A program made the translations under genes and the position numbers. The notes under the pieces are model-generated. The model saw only the letters and a list, made by a program, of their open reading frames with translations, searched no databases and was not told the origin of the DNA. This document shows positions 43,639 through 51,913 of a stretch of DNA of 56,719 nt, piece after piece (position 1 is the stretch's first letter; every line of letters starts with the position of its first letter). The DNA is taken from assembly GCA_017624735.1 (NCBI GenBank), contig JAGAMK010000014.1, positions 1 through 56,719 on the forward strand, read 5' to 3'. This stretch comes from Clostridia bacterium (GTDB lineage: Bacteria > Bacillota > Clostridia > Oscillospirales > Acutalibacteraceae).

Positions 43639-44883
43639 TTATACATTCCAACTGTTAATATATTTTTCTTGCTCGTCAGAAAGAACATCAATAGAAGTTC
43701 CCCAACTATTAAGCTTTCTCAAAGCAACCTTTTTATCGATTTCTTCAGGAACATCAATAACGGATGCAGTGAGATTTTCGTGATTTTTCACGATGTATTC
43801 TGCACAAAGAGCCTGAATAGAGAAGCTCATATCCATAATTTCTGCAGGGTGACCGTCACCGGCAGCAAGGTTTACAAGTCTGCCCTCTGCAATAATGCTG
43901 ATTGTTCTGCCATCGGGAAGAACATAACCCATAATATTGTTTCTTTGTGCTTTGATTTCAACCGCCATTTTTTCAAGGTCGGGAAGGTTGATTTCAACGT
44001 TAAAGTGACCTGCGTTACAGCAGATTGCACCATCTTTCATATTCTTAAAGACTTTTTCGGTAATAACGTCCTTACAACCTGTGACAGTAACGAAAAAATC
44101 ACCTTCTTTTGCAGCTTCGGTCATTTCCATTACAGAGAATCCGTCCATTCTTGCTTCCATAGCCTTAATCGGGTCGATTTCTGTAACAATTACCTGCGCG
44201 CCAAGAGCATTTGCACGCATTGATACACCTTTTCCACACCAACCGTAACCTGCAACAACAACCTTTTTACCTGCAACAATCAAGTTTGTAGTGCGATTGA
44301 TGCCGTCCCATACGGATTGACCTGTGCCATAACGATTATCAAAGAGATATTTACATTTTGCATTGTTAACAGCAATCATAGGGAATTTGAGAGCACCGTC
44401 CTTGTGCATCGAAACAAGACGGATAATGCCGGTTGTTGTTTCTTCGCAACCACCAAGAACATTTGGTAAAAGTTCAGGGTATTCATTGTGAATGAGATTA
44501 ACAAGGTCACCGCCGTCGTCAATTATAACGTCAGGACCAACCTTGATAACTTCACGAAGATGTGCCATATATTCTTCACTTGTTGCGTTATACCAAGAGA
44601 AAACATTCAATCCATTATGAGCGAGTGCTGCAGCAACATCATCCTGTGTGGAAAGGGGATTTGAGCCTGTTACGTACATTTCTGCACCGCCTGCAGCCAA
44701 AACTGTGCAGAGATAAGCTGTTTTGGCTTCAAGGTGAATTGAAAGAGCAACTTTCATGCCATTAAAAGGCTTGCTTTCTCTAAAATCCTTTTCGATACTT
44801 CTCAAAACGGGCATGTGTGCTCTTACCCAATCAATTTTCTGTTGACCTGATGGGTAAAGGTCTATATTACGAACAAGACTCAT
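43639..44883 (-). CDS. ahcY: Adenosylhomocysteinase (S-adenosylhomocysteine hydrolase)
   Basis: 414 aa from ATG 44883 (GGAG 8 bases upstream); the frame remains open to 44949 but without a start signal. Active-site segment S-I-H50-L-E-A-K-T, the substrate/NAD loop N-A-K-C-K-x-x-F-D-N-R-Y-G-x-G-Q-S, and Rossmann motif G-Y-G-W-C-G-K-G are all present. It splits S-adenosylhomocysteine to adenosine and homocysteine with tightly bound NAD+. The short form lacks the insertion of plant/proteobacterial enzymes. Most Firmicutes use the Pfs/LuxS route, so an AhcY is notable. Confidence 0.95.
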   Translation of the reverse strand: MSLVRNIDLYPSGQQKIDWVRAHMPVLRSIEKDFRESKPFNGMKVALSIHLEAKTAYLCTVLAAGGAEMYVTGSNPLSTQDDVAAALAHNGLNVFSWYNATSEEYMAHLREVIKVGPDVIIDDGGDLVNLIHNEYPELLPNVLGGCEETTTGIIRLVSMHKDGALKFPMIAVNNAKCKYLFDNRYGTGQSVWDGINRTTNLIVAGKKVVVAGYGWCGKGVSMRANALGAQVIVTEIDPIKAMEARMDGFSVMEMTEAAKEGDFFVTVTGCKDVITEKVFKNMKDGAICCNAGHFNVEINLPDLEKMAVEIKAQRNNIMGYVLPDGRTISIIAEGRLVNLAAGDGHPAEIMDMSFSIQALCAEYIVKNHENLTASVIDVPEEIDKKVALRKLNSWGTSIDVLSDEQEKYINSWNV

Positions 44884-44920
44884 TTTATATTCTCCAATAC
44901 TTAATACATTATAATTAAAT

Positions 44921-44949
44921 ATAATACCATAATATACTACAAAAATCAA
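44921..44949 (-). promoter_or_regulatory. ahcY operon promoter
   Basis: On the minus strand TTGATT (44944-44949), 17-bp spacer, extended -10 TGGTATTAT with TATTAT at 44921-44926. Confidence 0.8.
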
Positions 44950-44986
44950 CAGAATTAAATTGGATAAAATATGCAGTCGGAAATCA

Positions 44987-45015
44987 TTGACATTAAAATA
45001 AATTTATGGCATAAT
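44987..45015 (+). promoter_or_regulatory. Promoter of the DUF4474 lipoprotein gene
   Basis: Perfect TTGACA (44987-44992), 17-bp spacer, extended -10 TGGCATAAT (hexamer 45010-45015). Divergent from the ahcY promoter about 40 bases away. Confidence 0.85.
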
Positions 45016-45060
45016 ACAATGTGTATGTGGTGGACACAAGAAAATTACGGAGGAATAACG

Positions 45061-46173
45061 ATGAAATCACAGCTTTTAAGAATTGTAGTAGTCATTATGG
45101 CAATTAGCTTAATGGTTTGTAGCTTTGCATCTTGTCAAATTGCTATTGAGGAAGAACCTGCAGGCGGAAACGATGTAGATATTGCAGGACCATCTGACAT
45201 CTTTGATGACCCAAGTAGTGATGCTGATGTAGATAATGGCAATAATGGTAATAATAGCAATAATAGCAACAGCAACAATAACGGAAATAATGGCGGTAAT
45301 TATTATCCAAACAATGGCGGTAATAGTGGAAATACCAATAACGGTGGAAACAGCGGTAATAACGGCAACAATAACAACAATAATAATTCTGGTGGAAACA
45401 TCAATATTCCACAAATTGACTGGGCAGGAACAGCAAATGATGCTGAACAGGCATTAAAAGATTTCTATACCCATTTTGATACTCCAGAAGAAAGAATAGC
45501 AATTCTTAGAATGGCTGGTTACGAGTATGATGCTGAACAGCAGATTTTCTATACTCACTTAAATCCATGGCAGAGATATTTTGGCTTCCACGATATCTAT
45601 GACCGTGCTGCTCCTATCACAAATATGTGGTACTTAACTCTTAAGATTGACTTTACTTATGGCGACTATGATTGGAGACTTCAGTGGTGGAAAGGTCAGT
45701 ATGGTATCCTTGAAGGTGCTGAACTTGGTGTTTACACAAAGGATGTAGGTGTGCCGGGTGATTTCTATGAATGTGCTGCTGACGAAAACCTTCTCAAGAT
45801 GGAGTTTTCATATTATCAGTCTGCAGCAGATTACAACAAGCAGAATCCTCTTTTCATCAGATATGAACAGGAACACTGGTGGCTTACAGGCTTTAAATTC
45901 GGTGTTACACAGCCACAAAAGAACGTTGTAAAAGCGGTTCTTTATGCGAGAGATGAAGATATGGCTGACAAGATTGAAGTTGGTCTCCAGAATGTTACTG
46001 ACGACAAGGGTAACTGGAACGGATTCACTTCATACAGACCTGGTTCAAATCAGGTGAATTTCTACGTGAGAAATGGTAACGTATTCGAAATCGTATGGAA
46101 AACAGCAGGTTATGTTAACTACAGCTATATGATGGATGGTAATGAAGACGACGCTGACATTCCAACAGAATAA
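45061..46173 (+). CDS. DUF4474 lipoprotein with Asn/Gly-rich linker
   Basis: 370 aa from ATG 45061 with GGAGG upstream; an open frame from 44971 is leader sequence. Signal peptide ending S-F-A-S-C (lipobox Cys25 or so), then an Asp-rich segment, then about 58 residues almost entirely Asn, Gly and Ser, then a domain with the DUF4474 pattern: Y-D-A-E-Q-Q-I-F-Y-T-H, N-P-W-Q-R-Y-F-G-F, L-Q-W-W-K-G-Q-Y-G, G-A-E-L-G-V-Y and H-W-W-L-T-G-F-K-F-G. The protein is presented on the outside of the membrane on a flexible spacer. DUF4474 function is unknown. Codons suggest good expression. Confidence 0.85.
   Translation: MKSQLLRIVVVIMAISLMVCSFASCQIAIEEEPAGGNDVDIAGPSDIFDDPSSDADVDNGNNGNNSNNSNSNNNGNNGGNYYPNNGGNSGNTNNGGNSGNNGNNNNNNNSGGNINIPQIDWAGTANDAEQALKDFYTHFDTPEERIAILRMAGYEYDAEQQIFYTHLNPWQRYFGFHDIYDRAAPITNMWYLTLKIDFTYGDYDWRLQWWKGQYGILEGAELGVYTKDVGVPGDFYECAADENLLKMEFSYYQSAADYNKQNPLFIRYEQEHWWLTGFKFGVTQPQKNVVKAVLYARDEDMADKIEVGLQNVTDDKGNWNGFTSYRPGSNQVNFYVRNGNVFEIVWKTAGYVNYSYMMDGNEDDADIPTE
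45234..45405 (+). repeat. Coding AAT/GGN-rich low-complexity tract
   Basis: Tandem AAYAAYGGN/AGY-type codons encode the Asn/Gly/Ser linker of the lipoprotein. The tract is internally repetitive and prone to length variation in steps of three bases. Confidence 0.85.
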
Positions 46174-46189
46174 AATTTAAAATTAATCG

Positions 46190-46220
46190 ACCCACAATGC
46201 GATTGTATTGTGGGTTTTTG
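46190..46220 (+). terminator. Terminator of the DUF4474 gene
   Basis: ACCCACAAT/ATTGTGGGT perfect 9-bp stem followed by TTTTGTTTG. Confidence 0.92.
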
Positions 46221-46270
46221 TTTGTAAAATAACATATAATAAAAATATATTAAAAACTTTCTTCTTATAG

Positions 46271-46299
46271 TTGAAAAATCACTTTTTTTAGTGTAAAAT
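46271..46299 (+). promoter_or_regulatory. glgP promoter
   Basis: TTGAAA (46271-46276), 17-bp spacer, TAAAAT (46294-46299). Confidence 0.75.
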
Positions 46300-46354
46300 A
46301 GACAAACAGAGTTTATTATTTAACTAATTTCACAATCTTTTTTGGAGGAATTGT

Positions 46355-48769
46355 ATGAATTATACACTTACAAAGAAACAAGCAAAAGAACTTATTGAGT
46401 CAAAGCTTTCTCACTTTATTGGGGTTAATCCTAATGAAGCTACAAATGAGCAGTTCTATAAGGCGATTGCACTTATCGTAAGAGATATGATGAGTCAAGG
46501 CAGAGCAGAGTTCTCAAAGAAGGGTTCTGAAAAAGGAACAAAAAGAGTTTACTATCTCTGCATGGAATTCCTTATGGGTCGTTCACTTAAAAACAACCTT
46601 TACAACCTTAACCTTACAAAAGTTTTTGAAAGCGTTTTAAAAGATTACGGTATCAAGATGGACGCAATCTATGACTGTGAGCCAGACGCAGGTCTTGGCA
46701 ACGGTGGCCTTGGTCGTCTTGCTGCTTGTTACCTTGATGGTCTTGCAACTCAAGGCTATGTTGCAAAGGGTTACACAATTCTTTATGAATATGGTATCTT
46801 TAAACAAAAGTTAGTTGACGGTTGGCAGACAGAACTTCCTGATTTCTGGCTCCCTGGCGGTGATGTGTGGCTTGTACCACATGAAGAACAGGCTATGGAA
46901 ATCAAATTCGAGGGTGGAGTAAAAGACATTTGGGAAGAACACTATCACCACGTTGAAATTGAAAATCCAACAGTTATTCAGGCTATTCCATACGATATGC
47001 ATGTTGCAGGTAAGGACGGTAAAGGTGTTTCTGTTCTTCGACTTTGGTCTGCAAAGGCTCCCGGACTTGATATGGCGCTCTTTAATCAGGGTGACTATAT
47101 GAGGGCTATGGAAAGAAATGCTATGGCAGAGGTTATCAGTAAGGTCCTTTATCCTGCAGATAATCATCCTGAAGGAAAGTCACTCCGTCTTCGTCAGCAA
47201 TATTTCCTTGTTTCCGCATCTGTTCAGGATATTGTTCAGCATCATCTCCGTGAATTCGGTACAATGGATAACTTTGCAGACAAGGTTGCAATCCACGTTA
47301 ACGATACTCATCCTACTATGGCTATTCCCGAGCTTATGAGAATTATGCTTGACGAGTGTGGTTACGGCTGGGATGAAGCATGGAATATTGTTACAAAAAC
47401 AGTTGCTTATACAAACCATACAGTTATGAAAGAGGCTCTTGAATGTTGGCCGGAGGACCTTTACAAGCGTCTTATGCCTCGTCTTTGGCAGATTACAAAG
47501 GAAATCGACAATCGTTTCCGTTCTTATGTATGGGAAAGTACTCATAATGCAGATATGGTTGAGAGAATGGCTGTTATTTCAAACGGTGTTGTAAGAATGG
47601 CTAACCTCTGTGTTGCAGGTTCACACTGTGTAAACGGTGTTTCTGCTCTTCATAGTGACATTCTTAAGGATACAGTTTTCTCTGATTTCTATGCACTTAC
47701 TCCTGACAAGTTCACAAATGTTACAAATGGTATTGCACACAGACGTTGGCTCTGTCAGGCTAACCCAAAACTTACAAACTACCTTACAGATTTAATCGGC
47801 GACGGTTTTGTTAAGGATGCAGACAAACTTCTTGATTTAAGAAAATATAAGGACGATAAAGCAGTCCTTGATGAACTTGGAAAGATTAAGAGAGCAAACA
47901 AGGAAGAATTTGCTAAATATGTTCTTAAACACAATGGCATCAAGCTTGACCCGGACTCAATTTTTGATGTTCAGGTTAAACGTCTTCACGAGTATAAGCG
48001 TCAGCACCTTAATGCACTCAATATTCTTTCACAGTACCTTGCAATTAAAGAAAATCCAAATGGTGAGTTCATTCCTCACACATACATTTTCGGTGCAAAG
48101 GCTGCATCGGGTTACTTTGTAGCAAAGAAGATTATTTCTTTCATCTGTGCACTTGCTGATGTAATCAACAACGACCCCGACGTTAAGGGCAGACTTAAAG
48201 TTGTTTATGTTGAAGATTATAATGTTACACTTGCTGAAAAACTCATGCCTGCTGCAGATATTTCAGAGCAGATTTCACTTGCAGGTACAGAAGCATCAGG
48301 TACAGGTAATATGAAGCTTATGCTTAATGGTGCAGTAACCCTCGGCACAATGGACGGTGCTAATGTTGAGATTTACGATGCAGTCGGTGAAGATAATATC
48401 TATATCTTCGGTATGAAAACACCTGAAGTTCAGCAGTTACAGAAACGTGGTTATGTTCCACAGGATTTCTATAACGCAAACGCTGAACTCCAGAAGATTC
48501 TCAACTTTGCTAACCATAACGGAATCGGTGGCAAGATGTTCCACGAGGTAACATCAACAATTATCCACCATGACCCATATATGGTACTTGCAGACTTCGA
48601 GGATTACAGAAATACACAGTTGAGAATTTCAAAGGATTTCCTTGACCGTGATAACTGGAATAAGATGTCATTTATGAATATCTCAGGTGCAGGACGTTTC
48701 GCAGCAGACCGTGCTATTAACGAATACGCCGCAAATATCTGGAACGCAAAATCAGCACTTAAAAAATAA
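46355..48769 (+). CDS. glgP: Glycogen/starch phosphorylase
   Basis: 804 aa, full family length. GT35 fold with G-L-G-N-G-G-L-G-R-L-A-A-C near 115 and the PLP-binding segment E-A-S-G-T-G-N-M-K-L-M-L-N-G with the Schiff-base lysine. It releases glucose-1-phosphate from alpha-1,4-glucans. TTTGGAGGAA is a strong ribosome binding site. No other glycogen (glgA/B/C) genes are adjacent, but with the GH13 enzyme it supports alpha-glucan use. Highly biased codons indicate high expression. Confidence 0.98.
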   Translation: MNYTLTKKQAKELIESKLSHFIGVNPNEATNEQFYKAIALIVRDMMSQGRAEFSKKGSEKGTKRVYYLCMEFLMGRSLKNNLYNLNLTKVFESVLKDYGIKMDAIYDCEPDAGLGNGGLGRLAACYLDGLATQGYVAKGYTILYEYGIFKQKLVDGWQTELPDFWLPGGDVWLVPHEEQAMEIKFEGGVKDIWEEHYHHVEIENPTVIQAIPYDMHVAGKDGKGVSVLRLWSAKAPGLDMALFNQGDYMRAMERNAMAEVISKVLYPADNHPEGKSLRLRQQYFLVSASVQDIVQHHLREFGTMDNFADKVAIHVNDTHPTMAIPELMRIMLDECGYGWDEAWNIVTKTVAYTNHTVMKEALECWPEDLYKRLMPRLWQITKEIDNRFRSYVWESTHNADMVERMAVISNGVVRMANLCVAGSHCVNGVSALHSDILKDTVFSDFYALTPDKFTNVTNGIAHRRWLCQANPKLTNYLTDLIGDGFVKDADKLLDLRKYKDDKAVLDELGKIKRANKEEFAKYVLKHNGIKLDPDSIFDVQVKRLHEYKRQHLNALNILSQYLAIKENPNGEFIPHTYIFGAKAASGYFVAKKIISFICALADVINNDPDVKGRLKVVYVEDYNVTLAEKLMPAADISEQISLAGTEASGTGNMKLMLNGAVTLGTMDGANVEIYDAVGEDNIYIFGMKTPEVQQLQKRGYVPQDFYNANAELQKILNFANHNGIGGKMFHEVTSTIIHHDPYMVLADFEDYRNTQLRISKDFLDRDNWNKMSFMNISGAGRFAADRAINEYAANIWNAKSALKK

Positions 48770-48779
48770 TAAAACATTA

Positions 48780-48846
48780 AAAAAGGCTCCCTTATGTTGA
48801 AGTGAACTTTTTGGGGTTCACTTCACTTAAAGGGAGCCTTTTTAAT
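48780..48846. terminator. Long bidirectional terminator
   Basis: AAAAAGGCTCCCTT pairs with AAAGGGAGCCTTTTT and an inner GAAGTGAAC pairs with GTTCACTTC. T-runs occur on both strands. It separates convergent glgP and the 48865 gene. Confidence 0.93.
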
Positions 48847-48864
48847 CAATATTCAATTTGTAAT

Positions 48865-49155
48865 TTAATCAAATTTCGCTTTCATGATTTCACGTTGAAT
48901 TTCACACAGCAATTCAATATTATCTTCTTCAACCCAGTAAGAATGGCATCCGTCGGCATACAGAGAAAGTTTGCCTCTTTCTACATGTAATTTACTGAGA
49001 TTGTTTATAAGTATTATGTCTATTGTGTTTTTATCAAAAACAATAATCCTATATGGGGTTATATAAAGCGTGTAATCATTGTATAAGCCGCTTTTCCAAA
49101 AAACTTGATATTTAATTTCTTCCCCAGGAATAAGCAATGATTTTATATCTAACAT
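48865..49155 (-). CDS. Small PH-like domain protein
   Basis: 96 aa, AAGGAG 8 bases before the ATG. The pattern G-E-E-I-K-Y-Q-V-F ... L-Y-I-T-P-Y-R-I-I-V-F-D ... G-K-L-S-L-Y, a run of short beta-strands with a final helix (N-I-E-L-L-C-E-I-Q-R-E-I-M), resembles bacterial PH-like (bPH) domains. No membrane segment. Separated from the next minus-strand gene by the palindromic array. Function unknown. Confidence 0.65.
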   Translation of the reverse strand: MLDIKSLLIPGEEIKYQVFWKSGLYNDYTLYITPYRIIVFDKNTIDIILINNLSKLHVERGKLSLYADGCHSYWVEEDNIELLCEIQREIMKAKFD

Positions 49156-49183
49156 AATTATTCTCCTTAAACTTAGGTTTTTT

Positions 49184-49346
49184 CGATATGTTCACGTTGT
49201 TCACTCGATATTTTTGGTTTACAAAATCGATATGTTTGCTTTGCAAACACGATATAAATTCTCATTCGCGAAGCGAATATATCGTGCACAGTATATCGAA
49301 TTGCGATAGCAATATATTGAAAGTTCTGTAAGGAATTTATATCGAT
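49184..49346. repeat. Array of CGATAT-spaced short palindromes with 22-bp period
   Basis: CGATAT occurs at 49184, 49206, 49228 and 49250, exactly 22 bases apart, then in inverted form (ATATCG) at 49279, 49293 and 49339. Between them lie unrelated small palindromes: TTTTG/CAAAA (49212-49226), GTTTGC/GCAAAC (49234-49248), ATTCGC/GCGAAT (49264-49278) and ATTGC/GCAAT (49300-49313). The 22-base unit is conserved in length while the palindrome sequences differ but keep self-complementarity. No reading frame. Confidence 0.75.
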
Positions 49347-49381
49347 GTAAAATGCCACAGGCATTTTACTGCTGTGGCATT
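49347..49381 (-). terminator. Hairpin over the stop codon of the 49366 gene
   Basis: AATGCCACAG (49351-49360) and CTGTGGCATT (49372-49381) form a perfect 10-bp stem; on the minus strand it is followed by TTTACATCG. It includes the last codons of the gene. Confidence 0.65.
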
Positions 49382-50244
49382 GAGTTTTGCATTGCTTGAG
49401 CCATCATACCCTGCTTTTTCTTAGGTGGTTTGTAAGCAGGAGGATTTTTCATGAGTTCCTTTGCTTTTTTACCTGCAGGAGAAGCGAGATACTTGTTAAC
49501 AGCAACAAGTGTTTCATAGAAATCTTCGTCTGTGATTTCTTCGCGACATTTTGCAATAAGTTTTTCGTCGTTGTCAAGTTCACCTAAAATTGTAACAACA
49601 ACAAGGTCCTGAACATCGTTTGAGCCGTTTTCGTAAATATCACTTAAAATTTTGAAGAGTTTCTTCATCTGCTGTTTGTCGTTACCACGGATTGTTTCCA
49701 TAATATACTTGTTAGCGTGGTTTACGAAGAAATCATCACCAAGGAATTCATCATAAGTCTGGAAATTCTCTTTGTATGCATCCTTAAGTTCAGGATAAAG
49801 AGTAGAAATTCTGCTTGCAAGAGTATTTGCATCATATTCTGTACCATTTTTAGCAGCAGATTTTGAAATTGTGTGTGGAGTTTTCTTTGTTGCAACCTGA
49901 CGAGCCTTTTTACCGTAAGATGTGCCTACTGTATCGCAGATTTCGTTACAGAGAGACTTGATATCTCTTTCTTCAAACTCATCTAAATCGAGAAGGTTTG
50001 ATTCTGTTTTAACGAAATCGCCGTCACCTGATTTTTCAGTAACATCAAGAAGATTATCGTGGCTTATAAGACGGAGTGTAATATCGTCCTTTGTGAATTC
50101 AAGATATGCTTCTTCTTCACCTACAAAAACAGGAGCAGCACCTTTTTCGAGATTTTGTGGAACAACAGTTGTAAAACCGATTTGTTCAAATTTTTCTGTA
50201 CAACCCTTTAAAATAAGAGCAAGGGCATCATTTCTGTTGAGCAT
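49366..50244 (-). CDS. Hypothetical soluble protein (292 aa)
   Basis: No signal peptide or membrane segment. Residues 1-110 form one domain with charged strands (E-E-A-Y-L-E-F-T-K-D-D-I-T-L-R-L) and residues about 140-265 a helical domain opening Y-P-E-L-K-D-A-Y and containing Y-D-E-F-L-G-D-D-F-F-V; a basic, Met/Gln-rich tail closes it. The helical part looks like small domains of unknown function in clostridial proteins (possibly DUF7674); I am not sure. Monocistronic, ending in a hairpin. Confidence 0.7.
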   Translation of the reverse strand: MLNRNDALALILKGCTEKFEQIGFTTVVPQNLEKGAAPVFVGEEEAYLEFTKDDITLRLISHDNLLDVTEKSGDGDFVKTESNLLDLDEFEERDIKSLCNEICDTVGTSYGKKARQVATKKTPHTISKSAAKNGTEYDANTLASRISTLYPELKDAYKENFQTYDEFLGDDFFVNHANKYIMETIRGNDKQQMKKLFKILSDIYENGSNDVQDLVVVTILGELDNDEKLIAKCREEITDEDFYETLVAVNKYLASPAGKKAKELMKNPPAYKPPKKKQGMMAQAMQNSMPQQ

Positions 50245-50335
50245 TTTTTATACCTCAAATCATTTATTTTTATATATCCCATATAATATAACACATTTAT
50301 TTTGATTTGTCATCAAAAATTTGTGAATATTATAA

Positions 50336-50364
50336 TTGATTACTTAAATATATTGTGTTAAAAT
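50336..50364 (+). promoter_or_regulatory. ddl-argS operon promoter
   Basis: TTGATT (50336-50341), 17-bp spacer, extended -10 TGTTAAAAT (hexamer 50359-50364). Confidence 0.8.
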
Positions 50365-50405
50365 AAATATATCTATGACTATCAGTCAATTACGGAGCGA
50401 AAAAT

Positions 50406-51485
50406 ATGAAAAATGCACTTATAATTTTTGGTGGTGTTTCTTCTGAACACGATGTTTCCTGCGTTTCTGCAACATCTGTTATCAGAAATATCCCAAAGGA
50501 TAAATACAATGTAATTATGATGGGAATCACCAAACAGGGTGAAATGTTCCTTTATGAAGGGGACTACAACAATCTTCCCAAAGATGGTTGGCTCGAAGAT
50601 GAGGCACATCTCAAAAAAGCAGTTATTTCAAGTGACCGTGCCGACCGTGGCATTATCGTTTTTAGCGAAAATGGTTATGAAAAAGTTAAGATTGATGTTT
50701 GTTTCCCTGTGATGCACGGTAAGAATGGTGAGGACGGCACAATGCAAGGACTTCTCACAATTGCAGGAATTCCTTATGTTGGTTGTAACACAATGGCATC
50801 TGCTGTTTGTATGGATAAGGCTATGACAAACGCAATCTGCGACATTAACGGAATTCAACAAGCAAAGTGGAAATACATAACAAAATACGATTTTGAACGT
50901 CGTGGCAGAGAATTCGCAAGAGAATGTGAAGAATATTTGGGACTTCCCGTATTCATTAAACCTGCAAATGCAGGGTCATCAGTTGGAGTTGTTAAGGCAA
51001 AAACACTTGAAGAAATTCAGCGTGGACTTGACTATGCTTTGCAATTTGACTCACGAGTTGTAGTTGAAGAAGCAATTTTGGGAGCAGAGGTTGAATGTGC
51101 TGTAATGGGTAATGACGAGCCATTCGCAGGTGCCGTTGGTGAAATCGAGCCGAGTAATGAATTCTATGATTTTGAGGCAAAATATGAGTCCGACAGCGGA
51201 CTTCATATTCCTGCAAGAATCGGTGAAGATAAAATCAAAGAAGTTCAGGCACAGGCAATCAAGGCATATAAGGCTTGGGGCTGTTCAGGTCTTGCACGAG
51301 TTGACTTCTTTGTAAGATATTCTGACGGAGCAGTGCTTCTCAACGAGCCTAACACTCTTCCTGGATTTACAAATATCAGTATGTACCCAATGCTTATGGA
51401 TAAAGCAGGAATTTCCTATGGTGATTTAATCGACAAACTTTGCACATTCGCTATGGAAAAATGGGAAAAGGAATTTGCACAATGA
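50406..51485 (+). CDS. ddl: D-alanine-D-alanine ligase
   Basis: 359 aa ATP-grasp enzyme. F-G-G-V-S-S-E-H-D-V-S at the N terminus (D-Ala site 1), H-G-K-N-G-E-D-G-T, K-P-A-N-A-G-S-S-V-G-V ATP loop and L-N-E-P-N-T-L-P-G-F-T metal/phosphate site. It makes the D-Ala-D-Ala dipeptide for peptidoglycan. First gene of an operon with the DUF1934 gene (overlapping ATGA) and argS. Confidence 0.97.
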   Translation: MKNALIIFGGVSSEHDVSCVSATSVIRNIPKDKYNVIMMGITKQGEMFLYEGDYNNLPKDGWLEDEAHLKKAVISSDRADRGIIVFSENGYEKVKIDVCFPVMHGKNGEDGTMQGLLTIAGIPYVGCNTMASAVCMDKAMTNAICDINGIQQAKWKYITKYDFERRGREFARECEEYLGLPVFIKPANAGSSVGVVKAKTLEEIQRGLDYALQFDSRVVVEEAILGAEVECAVMGNDEPFAGAVGEIEPSNEFYDFEAKYESDSGLHIPARIGEDKIKEVQAQAIKAYKAWGCSGLARVDFFVRYSDGAVLLNEPNTLPGFTNISMYPMLMDKAGISYGDLIDKLCTFAMEKWEKEFAQ

Positions 51486-51901
51486 GAACAAACGCAGTTA
51501 TAAGAATTGTCAGTAAACAACGCACAGAAAATGGTGACCACGCAGGTGAAATGTCCGTTTTAGGTCGTATTACTTATGAAGACAACAAGAATATAATTGA
51601 ATATATTGAGAATAATGAAGAAACAGGTCCTGAAGAAACAACAATCACAGTTTTCCAAAATGATACTGTAAGCATTGTCCGTAATGGTCAATTCAGTTCT
51701 GAAATGATGGTCGAAAAAGGCAAACGCCATCACACATTTTACAAAACACCTTATGGTGAATTGACGATGGGTATTTACGGAAATCAGGTTGATTGGTCAA
51801 GGGACGAAACAGGGGCAGTTCTCAAAATGAGATATTCTCTTGATTTCAATAACGGATTTGTATCAGAAAACACAATGATTATATATGTTGAAGAAAAATA
51901 A
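51482..51901 (+). CDS. DUF1934 (YwiB-like) lipocalin-type protein
   Basis: 139 aa from ATG 51482, overlapping the ddl stop codon (ATGA); an in-frame start at 51440 lies inside ddl. All-beta pattern with I-T-V-F-Q-N-D-T-V-S-I-V-R-N-G and a final L-K-M-R-Y-S-L-D-F-N strand match DUF1934/YwiB, a small lipocalin-like barrel. The same gene sits upstream of argS in Bacillus, so the order here is conserved. Function unknown. Confidence 0.88.
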   Translation: MRTNAVIRIVSKQRTENGDHAGEMSVLGRITYEDNKNIIEYIENNEETGPEETTITVFQNDTVSIVRNGQFSSEMMVEKGKRHHTFYKTPYGELTMGIYGNQVDWSRDETGAVLKMRYSLDFNNGFVSENTMIIYVEEK

Positions 51902-51913
51902 GGAGAAAAAAGG

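Noticed and set aside
44884-44949. Upstream extension of ahcY
   Set aside because: It covers the promoter; GGAG precedes the ATG at 44883.
44971-45060. Upstream extension of the DUF4474 lipoprotein
   Set aside because: It overlaps the TTGACA promoter, and the signal peptide begins at the ATG at 45061 behind GGAGG.
45109-45414. Antisense frame over the Asn/Gly tract
   Set aside because: Repetitive Ile/Val/Thr composition is the complement of the AAT/GGN codons; no start signals.
49184-49346. CRISPR-like regular spacing
   Set aside because: The repeated core is only 6 bp, spacers are themselves palindromic, the orientation inverts midway, and no cas genes are near.
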